The position numbers and the translations under genes are program-made. 6,295 nucleotides of DNA from Pseudomonadota bacterium (GTDB taxonomy: Bacteria; Pseudomonadota; Alphaproteobacteria; Acetobacterales; Acetobacteraceae). The stretch spans positions 1 through 6,295 of the forward strand of contig JAJZVE010000289.1 in the NCBI GenBank assembly GCA_021845835.1, in the 5' to 3' direction. Of this stretch, positions 1 through 4,661 are shown piece after piece. The notes beneath the pieces were generated by a model, which saw only the letters and a program-made list of their open reading frames with translations, was not told the origin of the DNA and made no database searches. Within the stretch, counting starts at the first letter, position 1. Each line of letters opens with the position of its first letter.

Positions 1-390
1 GCCGGCCGCCTGGGCGCTACGAGGGCAAAGACCATCCGGCGCAGGAAGGCAGCTTCCGGCGTCCCGCAGGGCGGCCGCATGGCCGATCCCGATCTCCCTC
101 CTGCAACAGCATCACGGTCACGAACCCCATATGCCCGCGTCTCCCCCTCGGAATGCGTGCGGTTTTAGGCCGGGCGCCGGCCGGCGAGGAAAGGGTGGGT
201 CCTCGCCATGCTCGCCATGCTCGCCGCAAGAGACGCGGCTGCGCGTGGCTGCGCGTGGCTGCGGTCCCGCGCCCAGCGGCGCGCCTTTCACGCCGGCCGC
301 CTAGTGCCCGGCCTGATCGAACCGCACCCGAGGGAGAACGACGCAGACATGGGGCCCGCGGACCTCTCGGGCAGTGAGAAAGATCAGATC
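1..390. other. Non-coding stretch with two short tandem repeats
   Basis: No gene can be supported here. The first ~165 bases are open in several frames because of high GC, but the translations are Arg/Pro/Gly-rich with no recognisable pattern. Two short tandem repeats are visible: a 9-bp unit CTCGCCATG at 202-210 and 211-219 with a partial third unit, and a 10-bp unit GCGCGTGGCT at 241-250 and 251-260 with partial units on both sides. Around 318-338 lies a leader-like stretch, CGAACCGCA followed by AGGGAG at 331-336, which may be the ribosome binding site of an earlier start (349) of the next gene. Confidence 0.5.
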
Positions 391-984
391 ATGGCCACGA
401 AGACCGCTCAGAAGACCGCTGCGAAGCCGGCTCCCCGCATTGCATCGTCCCGCCCGGCGATCACGCTGGCGCTCGTCGCCGCCCACGCCCCCACGGAGGT
501 CCACGCCGAGAAGATGTCCGCCGCCTTCGCGCTCGACCCGGTGGACTACCACGGCATCCGCGAGGCCACCGAGGAGCACATCGGCCTGTCCGCCAAGGTG
601 CTGCAGCCCACCGTCAACGACATCGCCATGCGCATCCACCTCCAGCGGGTGGTCGGCAGCTTCGTCAGCTCCGCGCACGGGGCGGCCAACTTCTACCAGA
701 CCAAGGTCTCCGACGCCCGCACCCTGACCGCCAGGCTCGCCAACGAAGACCGCGACGAGGACCGCGAGCCGATCTACGGGTTCGAGAGCAAGGCCGCCCG
801 CGCCCGGCAGTTCGCCGCCGAAGCCGGCCTCACCGCCTACGCCCTGCTCGCCGCCGCCGAGGGTGCGGTTCACGCCTACGCCGCCATCACCGGCGAGGAC
901 TGGAAGCCCTACGAGCCGCCGCCGGCCGCGCCCGCCTCGGCAAGCCGCCGGTCGGCCGAAGCCGAGATGGCCGCCTTCGGGTGA
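391..984 (+). CDS. Hypothetical alanine-rich helical protein, 197 aa
   Basis: I do not recognise a named family. The N-terminus (residues 1-22) is a basic Lys/Ala/Pro/Thr tail, as in many nucleic-acid-associated proteins. Residues about 24-170 look almost wholly alpha-helical, with conserved-looking segments around HAEKM, the acidic stretch NEDRDEDRE (residues ~115-123) and AAEGAVHAYAAITGEDWKPY (~155-174). The last ~23 residues are a Pro/Ala/Ser tail. There is no signal peptide, membrane segment or catalytic motif. The ATG at 391 is preferred because MATKTAQKTA is a typical cytoplasmic N-terminus and a weak GAGAAAG lies upstream. An in-frame ATG at 349 has a better AGGGAG (331-336) but with a long 12-nt spacing; it would add 14 residues. 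Codon use fits a real GC-rich gene, and a strong hairpin follows directly. The reading frame is secure and the function unknown. Confidence 0.75.
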   Translation: MATKTAQKTAAKPAPRIASSRPAITLALVAAHAPTEVHAEKMSAAFALDPVDYHGIREATEEHIGLSAKVLQPTVNDIAMRIHLQRVVGSFVSSAHGAANFYQTKVSDARTLTARLANEDRDEDREPIYGFESKAARARQFAAEAGLTAYALLAAAEGAVHAYAAITGEDWKPYEPPPAAPASASRRSAEAEMAAFG

Positions 985-993
985 GGCAGCCAG

Positions 994-1017
994 GGCGGGG
1001 GTCGCACGGCCCCCGCC
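994..1017 (+). terminator. GC-rich hairpin after the 197-aa gene
   Basis: GGCGGGGGTC, loop GCAC, GGCCCCCGCC gives a 10-bp stem with one U-G wobble next to the innermost pair. It begins 10 nt after the stop codon at 984. No T-tract follows, so it may act as a weak or factor-assisted terminator, or as a 3' end stabiliser. Its loop and wobble position are the same as in the hairpin at 2249-2272. Confidence 0.5.
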
Positions 1018-1101
1018 TCGCGCCGCGTTGACTCCGGCCGCCGCCGCGGGAGCCGACCAGGAAGCGCCGCAAGCCACGCCACATCGGCACTCCTCTGCTC
1101 G

Positions 1102-1370
1102 CGACATCGGCGCACGAACCGCAGGGAGAAAGACCTCCACTGATCTCCCATTGTCACGCCGGTTAAGGTCGGGCCGGTTCAACCCCGCCTTCGGCGCCAC
1201 GCGAAGCCGCGCGGCTTCGGCACGCAACCTACGGCAGGGCCGGGCCGCGCCGGGCGCAGATCCCAAGCGATCCGCACCCGTCGCACCCCGGCCCCGCCCG
1301 GTTGCATATCTCAGGGGTTGAGCCGCCCCGAAGGCCGGCGTGCGCCGCTCCCGTCAGCAATCGGCTGGCA
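1102..1370 (+). repeat. Long direct repeat, copy 1, upstream of the DUF4326 gene
   Basis: This ~270-bp segment recurs at 1776-2048 in the same orientation, at roughly 90-93% identity by eye. The most conserved core runs from the stretch after CCGGTTCAACCCC through the 18-bp palindrome at 1202-1219 to the end at 1370. Indels between the copies are not all multiples of three (for example one extra base near 1163-1173), and the reading frame changes between copies, so it is not a coding repeat. It stops about 10 nt before the AGGAG at 1380-1384 that serves the DUF4326 start, so it acts as that gene's upstream or leader region. Confidence 0.9.
1175..1369 (+). promoter_or_regulatory. Candidate structured leader element, copy 1
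   Basis: Several pairings are visible. CGGTTCAACCCC (1175-1186) pairs with GGGGTTGAGCCG (1314-1325), 12 bp with one G-U. Inside are the palindrome CGAAGCCGCGCGGCTTCG (1202-1219), GCGC/GCGC (1247-1257), and GATC (1259-1262) with GATC (1269-1272) around loop CCAAGC. Downstream are CGGC/GCCG (1336-1347) and GTCAGC/GCTGGC around AATCG (1353-1369), the last ending 10 nt before the ribosome binding site. In the second copy the GATC stem becomes GACC/GGTC with pairing kept. It could be a structured 5' leader, an independent RNA or a single-stranded-DNA recombination site. I recognise no known riboswitch or RNA family. Confidence 0.4.
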
Positions 1371-1393
1371 GACAGACACAGGAGCAACAGACG

Positions 1394-1696
1394 ATGAGCA
1401 ATCTTCAGGCGTCGGAGCTAAGGGTTCTGAACAAGAAGCAACTGCACGGTTCGATCGCAAACACGGTCTACATCGGACGTCCGGGTATCTGGGGCAATCC
1501 GTTCGTCATCGGCAAGGACGGCACGCGCAGCGAGGTCATCGCGAAATACGAAGCGTGGGTCGTGCAGCAACCGAATCTGATGGCGCGGCTACAGGAGCTA
1601 CGCGGCAAGCATCTGGTGTGCTGGTGCGCACCGGCATCGTGCCACGGCGACGTGCTGATCAGGCTCGCGAACAGCACGCAACGGCGGTGCGAATAA
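1394..1696 (+). CDS. DUF4326-type protein, 100 aa
   Basis: The protein has the pattern I associate with DUF4326, a family of ~100-residue proteins common in phages and plasmids. VYIGRPGIWGNPF lies at residues 25-37, followed by a basic/Ser-Glu segment, then ELRGKHLVCWCAPASCHGDVL at 68-88 with three cysteines (76, 78, 83) and His84. The Cys/His cluster suggests a metal- or nucleotide-binding site, but the biochemical role of the family is not established to my knowledge. The ATG at 1394 is chosen because AGGAG (1380-1384) lies 9 nt upstream and the GR.G.WGNPF block then sits at its usual distance from the N-terminus; an earlier in-frame ATG at 1340 falls inside the upstream repeat. It is transcribed alone behind the 1102-1370 element. 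Family assignment is from remembered motifs, not a search. Confidence 0.88.
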   Translation: MSNLQASELRVLNKKQLHGSIANTVYIGRPGIWGNPFVIGKDGTRSEVIAKYEAWVVQQPNLMARLQELRGKHLVCWCAPASCHGDVLIRLANSTQRRCE

Positions 1697-1706
1697 TCGG
1701 CACATG

Positions 1707-1724
1707 GGGCGGCCGGCACCGCCC
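1707..1724 (+). terminator. Short GC hairpin after the DUF4326 gene
   Basis: GGGCGG, loop CCGGCA, CCGCCC forms a 6-bp stem 10 nt after the stop codon at 1694-1696. There is no T-tract, so termination is uncertain. Its position matches the hairpins found after the other plus-strand genes. Confidence 0.35.
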
Positions 1725-1775
1725 TGACCAGCCGCTCGCGCGCGGGCACCACGCCGCGCCGGCCTCCTTCCCGCA

Positions 1776-2048
1776 CGACACCGGCGCCCGAACCGCACGG
1801 AGAAAGAGCGCCTCCACTGACGTCCCATTGTCACGCCGGCCAAGGGTCGCGCCGGTTCAACCCCGCCTTCGGCGCCGCGCGAAGCCGCGCGGCTTCGGCA
1901 CGCAACCTACGGCAGGGCCAGGCCGCGCCGGGCGCAGACCCCAAGCGGTCCGCGCCCGTCGCACCCCGCCCCCGCCCGGTTGCATGCCTCAGGGGTTGAG
2001 CCGTCCCGAAGGCCGGCGTGCGCCGCTCCCGTCAGCAATCGGCTGGCA
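1776..2048 (+). repeat. Long direct repeat, copy 2, upstream of the 56-aa gene
   Basis: Second copy of the element at 1102-1370, same orientation, with about 20 substitutions and a few short indels. It ends 6 nt before the AAGGGAG (2055-2061) that serves the start at 2068. The gene between the two copies (DUF4326) and the gene after this copy are unrelated, so the element was duplicated without its gene, or different genes were placed behind it. The left edge is fuzzy by some 10-20 bp. Confidence 0.9.
1853..2047 (+). promoter_or_regulatory. Candidate structured leader element, copy 2
   Basis: The same pairings as in copy 1 are kept: CGGTTCAACCCC (1853-1864) with GGGGTTGAGCCG (1992-2003), the palindrome at 1880-1897, and GTCAGC/GCTGGC around AATCG (2031-2047). 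The small stem is GACC (1937-1940) with GGTC (1947-1950) around the unchanged loop CCAAGC, a T-A to C-G change relative to copy 1. The structure is inferred by eye; function is unknown. Confidence 0.4.
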
Positions 2049-2067
2049 TCCACCAAGGGAGCATACC

Positions 2068-2238
2068 ATGACCATCATCCGCTGCACCGACTGCGCGTTC
2101 GACAACGCCCGCATGACCGAAGCGGGCTACGACATCATCGCCATCGAGGCCTGGCGCTGGGACGACGGCGACACCGAGACCGAAATCCTCTGGGGGAAGG
2201 ACGAAGTCCCGATCGAGGCGAGCGAGGTGCCGTTCTGA
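2068..2238 (+). CDS. Small acidic hypothetical protein, 56 aa
   Basis: I do not recognise a family. The start is well supported: AAGGGAG at 2055-2061 with 6 nt spacing to the ATG. The protein starts with a Cys-x-x-Cys pair (Cys6, Cys9), followed by a mixed segment and a strongly acidic, Trp-containing second half (WRWDDGDTETEILWGKDEVP, residues 29-48). The Cys pair is isolated, so a full zinc ribbon is not formed by one chain. No membrane segment is present. The codon use is that of a genuine GC-rich gene, and a strong hairpin follows 10 nt after the stop. It lies behind the second copy of the duplicated leader and ahead of the Uma2 gene. Small acidic proteins next to nucleases can be inhibitors, but nothing here shows that. 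Confidence 0.72.
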   Translation: MTIIRCTDCAFDNARMTEAGYDIIAIEAWRWDDGDTETEILWGKDEVPIEASEVPF

Positions 2239-2248
2239 ACGCCGAACG

Positions 2249-2272
2249 CGCCGGGTCCGCACGGGCCCGGCG
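2249..2272 (+). terminator. GC-rich hairpin between the 56-aa gene and the Uma2 gene
   Basis: CGCCGGGTCC, loop GCAC, GGGCCCGGCG forms a 10-bp stem including one U-G wobble. No T-tract follows. It separates the 56-aa gene from the ribosome binding site of the Uma2 gene (2290-2295), so it could limit readthrough. It shares loop sequence and wobble geometry with the hairpin at 994-1017. Confidence 0.5.
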
Positions 2273-2303
2273 TCGCGGCCGTACCCAGCAGGAGGCTTCC
2301 CCC

Positions 2304-2945
2304 ATGCCACAATGTGCTATAGTTCCCGCCATGAACATCGCCCTCCACAAGCCGCAGATGACGCGTGCGCAGTTCTTCGCCTGGGCTGAGGCGCAGGACA
2401 CGCGCTACGAGTTCGACGGTTTCCAGCCTGTCGCCATGACCGGCGGATCCGTCAACCACAGCGTGATGACCAACAACATCCACCGGGCGCTCTACGCGCG
2501 CCTGAAAGGGAGCGGCTGCCGGCCGCTTGGACCGGACGCCGGCGTGGCGACTGTCGATGATGCCGTCCGCTACCCGGACGCCCTGGTGACCTGCACCAGG
2601 GTAACCGGCACGGCCCGCACGGTCGAGGGCGTGGTGGTCGTGTTCGAGGTGCTCAGCCCAACCTCCGGGCGCACCGACCGGATCGTCAAGCTGCGCGAAT
2701 ACCGCGCCGTCCCCTCCATCCGCCGCTACGTCATCCTGGAGCACGCCAGCATCGGCCTGACCGTGTTCGCGCGCGCGGACGGCGACGCGGCGTGGACCGC
2801 CACCGCGCTGACCGCCGAGGACACGTTGCCTATGCCCGAGATCGGCATCGAAATCCCGGTCGCCGAGTTCTACGAAGACGTCGATCTGGCGGACGCCAGC
2901 ACCCAGGACACCGCCACCGGCGACGGCGCCGCGGCGAAGACGTAG
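2304..2945 (+). CDS. Uma2-family (DUF820) PD-(D/E)XK nuclease-fold protein, 213 aa
   Basis: Uma2/DUF820 proteins have a restriction-endonuclease-like fold and are often annotated as endonucleases; their cellular role is mostly untested. From the 2304 start the hallmark positions are: the N-terminal helix MTRAQFFAWAE, RYEFDGF with Glu36, AMTGGSVNHS (~44-53), RYPDALV with Asp92, VVVFEVLSP with Glu115, then DRIVKLREY with Lys129. All expected acidic and Lys positions are present, so the core appears intact; the length fits the family (about 180-210) plus a 20-residue acidic/Ala tail. The ATG at 2304 has a perfect AGGAGG (2290-2295) 8 nt upstream. The ATG at 2331 gives the more typical N-terminus (MNIALHKPQMT) but has no ribosome binding site; TGCTATAGT at 2315-2323 could be an extended -10 giving a leaderless start there. 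The gene is followed by a strong hairpin overlapping its stop codon. Confidence 0.92.
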   Translation: MPQCAIVPAMNIALHKPQMTRAQFFAWAEAQDTRYEFDGFQPVAMTGGSVNHSVMTNNIHRALYARLKGSGCRPLGPDAGVATVDDAVRYPDALVTCTRVTGTARTVEGVVVVFEVLSPTSGRTDRIVKLREYRAVPSIRRYVILEHASIGLTVFARADGDAAWTATALTAEDTLPMPEIGIEIPVAEFYEDVDLADASTQDTATGDGAAAKT

Positions 2946-2965
2946 CGCGACAGCGTCGCGCTACG
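2941..2965 (+). terminator. Perfect 11-bp hairpin overlapping the Uma2 stop codon
   Basis: CGTAGCGCGAC, loop AGC, GTCGCGCTACG is a perfect inverted repeat that includes the TAG stop at 2943-2945. There is no clear T-tract after it. It may end transcription with help or protect the 3' end of the mRNA; because the stop codon lies in the stem, translating ribosomes would compete with its folding. Confidence 0.5.
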
Positions 2966-3016
2966 CTCAGGCGCTCGCCCTACTCCTGCAGCCTTCAGCC
3001 AAGAGGACCACTCACC

Positions 3017-3211
3017 ATGCGATTGCCCGACTTCACACGCGACGAGCAGCTCAACCGCTTGAAAGAGCAGATGGGCATCCCGAGAGACCAATACGGGTTA
3101 CTCCCAGACGTCAATTCCTCGCCCTCCAACCCCATCGCCGACCCCCGTACCGCCGGCCACTGCCCGGACGGCGCCACCGCGGGTTCGACACCGCGACCTC
3201 AGCGCAAGTGA
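3017..3211 (+). CDS. Small hypothetical protein, 64 aa
   Basis: I do not recognise a family. AAGAGGA (3001-3007) lies 9 nt before the ATG, a good ribosome binding site. Residues 1-30 (PDFTRDEQLNRLKEQMGIPR at 4-23) look like one amphipathic helix followed by a turn; the rest is Pro/Ser/Asp-rich and probably disordered. No cysteine pair, membrane segment or enzyme motif is visible. The N-terminal half has the look of a conserved small protein, while the C-terminal tail is low in complexity. It is the last plus-strand gene before a large inverted repeat and a converging minus-strand gene. Confidence 0.62.
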   Translation: MRLPDFTRDEQLNRLKEQMGIPRDQYGLLPDVNSSPSNPIADPRTAGHCPDGATAGSTPRPQRK

Positions 3212-3220
3212 GGCACGTGA

Positions 3221-3273
3221 GCGACAACAACGCTGGGCGTCGGCGCCACTGCGCCGCACGCCACCGTTGTCGC
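3221..3273. terminator. Long interrupted hairpin between convergent genes
   Basis: GCGACAAC (3221-3228) pairs with GTTGTCGC (3266-3273), GGCGT (3236-3240) with ACGCC (3258-3262), and CGGCGC (3241-3246) with GCGCCG (3251-3256) around loop CACT. This gives 19 bp with a 7x3 internal loop and one bulge. It starts 10 nt after the stop of the 64-aa gene and faces the 3' end of the minus-strand gene, the place for a bidirectional terminator. T-tracts are lacking on both sides, so the terminator role is inferred from position. Confidence 0.5.
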
Positions 3274-3335
3274 AGGCAGCCGCGCGACAGGGGGGATGGG
3301 TCATCAGGCGATTGCACGCCGACAGGGGGCGATGC

Positions 3336-3701
3336 TTATGGCGCGATGGTCTGCTCGGCTGGATCGAGCCCGAGTTCGCGGCGCAGATGGGCGAACTCCA
3401 CCGGGTTGAGCAGCCGGGAGTCGGCCGCCAGCCGACGCATTGCCGCGATGCCCTCCGCTGTGAAGAAGGCGCACGGGCCGTAGTGCCCGGGGCGAACTTC
3501 CAGCAGGCCGCGCTCCAGCATGCTGCGCACCGCGGGCGGCAGCTTCGGCTGGTTCTTCTGCGGCCCCGCCCGCCAAGTGCGCAGGAAGATGCCGTCGGCA
3601 AGTTGCAACGGCTGCCCGAAATGTCTCCCGAACTCGCGCCGGATCAGATCGCGCTCGCGGGCATCGAATGGGCATGGCAGCGGAGTGGAGTGAGAGTTCA
3701 T
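3336..3701 (-). CDS. Conserved-looking hypothetical protein with winged-helix character, 121 aa
   Basis: The reading frame extends further upstream, but the start at 3701 is preferred: AGGAAAG precedes it by a few bases on the minus strand and the N-terminus becomes MNSHSTPLPCPFDARERDLI. Residues 13-30 form a helix (ARERDLIRREFGRHFG), then ADGIFLRTWRAGP (35-47), PPAVRSMLERGLLEVRPG (55-72), a likely beta turn, AFFTAEGIAAMRRLAAD (78-94) and a final helix with FAHLRREL. The order 'helix, ERGLLEVR, strand turn, FFTAEGIAAMRRL' resembles the end of a winged-helix domain (compare 'RGLL..r..y.LTeaG..al' in many DNA-binding proteins). This is inference; no named family is claimed. I have the impression of similar proteins in Acetobacteraceae. 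It converges on the 64-aa gene. Confidence 0.78.
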   Translation of the reverse strand: MNSHSTPLPCPFDARERDLIRREFGRHFGQPLQLADGIFLRTWRAGPQKNQPKLPPAVRSMLERGLLEVRPGHYGPCAFFTAEGIAAMRRLAADSRLLNPVEFAHLRRELGLDPAEQTIAP

Positions 3702-4223
3702 GCGGCTTTCCTGTGGCGGGCATTCTCTATCCTGGGCCAGCCGCATCCCGGCAAGGGCTGCGCCGGCGATGGCAGGCCAGCACCGCGGCTTGCTGCTCCA
3801 TGACCCCGCCATGCTCCGGCCGGATCGCCACCAGCAGGGGTCTCCCGCCGGCTCTCACGCCGCATGAAACGAGGCCCCCACCGTGCCCGCCGGCGGCACC
3901 CATGGCACCCGATGATGTTCATGCCATGCGTCTGGCGGCATCGACTTGCGTAGCCGAGAGCGGACCCTGGCTGTCGCTGTGGCCATCATGCGGAACATCG
4001 GGGCGGTTCCGACAGACAGGGTTGCGTCGTCTGCCGCGCGGTCACAGCAGCACGGGCGACGCCGGCGACCAACATCATCGCCTGAACCGGCCGCGCGCCG
4101 CATGGCGGTGACGACCGGCCGCCATCAACGCTCGGGGCTGCGCCGCCCGATCCTGGCCATTCACTGCCACGCCTGAACCGAATGATCTTCCGGCCGGCAC
4201 GAACCCGCGGAAGGATCCCCACC
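3702..4223. other. Divergent intergenic stretch, no supported gene
   Basis: This ~520-bp stretch separates the minus-strand 121-aa gene from the plus-strand RHH-like gene. Open frames in it have Arg/Pro/Ala-rich translations, no ribosome binding sites worth naming and no family likeness. It should hold the promoters of both flanking genes; only a weak one for the minus-strand gene can be suggested. A leader-like CGAACCCGCGGAAGGA (4200-4215) ends it on the right. Confidence 0.5.
3726..3754 (-). promoter_or_regulatory. Weak sigma70-like promoter for the 121-aa gene
   Basis: On the minus strand TTGCCG (3754-3749) and GATAGA (3731-3726) are 17 bp apart. The -35 matches TTGACA at 4 of 6 and the -10 matches TATAAT at 3 of 6. 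A start about 7 nt downstream would give a leader of about 18 nt containing the ribosome binding site. The match is modest and the position is the main argument. Confidence 0.25.
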
Positions 4224-4499
4224 ATGTCGATTTTCCGGACCATCCTCGATGAGGAGCACAAAATTCTCCAACTGAAGGTGCCGCAGAGCCTGCATGACCG
4301 GCTCAAGGTCGTGCAGGAAGCGGCGCAAGCGCAGAAGCTGCAACTGCCGATCCAGCCGCTGCTGCTGGACGCCCTGGAACGCATCATCGAGAAGGCGGAG
4401 CAGGAACTGAAGACCGGGGTTCCGGCTGACGTCCGCAAGCTTCGTGGTGGCCGACCTCGCAAGGTCTCCGACCAGCCGCCAGCCGCCGCGGCCGACTGA
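4224..4499 (+). CDS. Ribbon-helix-helix-like DNA-binding protein with AT-hook-like tail, 91 aa
   Basis: Residues 14-23 (ILQLKVPQSL) look like an RHH beta strand, 24-38 (HDRLKVVQEAAQAQK) like helix A, and 42-62 (PIQPLLLDALERIIEKAEQEL) like helix B. RHH proteins dimerise through the strand and place it in the DNA major groove; they include plasmid partition, copy-control, antitoxin and mobilisation proteins. The C-terminus holds RGGRPRK (74-80), containing the GRP core of an AT-hook, followed by a Pro/Ala tail. GGAAGG (4209-4214) lies 9 nt before the ATG; an in-frame ATG at 4182 lacks such a site. The gene stands alone, and the large GGGTCGCATG repeat field starts about 160 bp downstream, a plausible target. 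The spacing between helices is longer than in minimal RHH domains, so the fold is likely but not certain. Confidence 0.78.
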   Translation: MSIFRTILDEEHKILQLKVPQSLHDRLKVVQEAAQAQKLQLPIQPLLLDALERIIEKAEQELKTGVPADVRKLRGGRPRKVSDQPPAAAAD

Positions 4500-4661
4500 C
4501 CTCGGGGGGGTTGCTCGCCGCGGCGCTGTCCGCACCGCGCCGACGCGGTCGCATTGCCGACGATACATTGTCCATCCTTTTGGTCTCATGCGGGGCCACC
4601 CACCGGATCGCGCCGGTTTCACCGGCTACCCGCTGCGCACCCGCCAAGCGAGTCGCCGATC

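Noticed and set aside
17..229. 70-codon minus-strand open frame at the left edge
   Set aside because: Arg/Pro/Gly-rich, no family likeness and no ribosome binding site that I can defend.
1171..1192. tRNA T-arm-like GGTTCAA within the repeats
   Set aside because: The flanking 5-bp T-stem does not form, no acceptor stem, anticodon arm or CCA end is present, and the sequence is better explained by the long-range stem with GGGGTTGAGCC.
301..1266. 321-codon minus-strand open frame opposite the first gene
   Set aside because: It is antisense to a convincing plus-strand gene; Gly/Val/Ala/Arg-rich translation mirrors the codon pattern of the other strand.
1102..2048. Insertion sequence or MITE pair
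   Set aside because: The copies have no terminal inverted repeats at their ends and no flanking target duplications, and both end at the same place relative to a start codon.
1318..2238. Long plus-strand open frame across both repeats and the DUF4326 gene
   Set aside because: It uses a different frame from the well-supported DUF4326 gene, translates the non-coding repeat as Arg/Pro/Gly-rich sequence and exists only because stop codons are rare at this GC content.
3284..3335. Near-direct repeat CGACAGGGGG with GATG
   Set aside because: Two short G-rich matches only; too brief and low in complexity to be meaningful.
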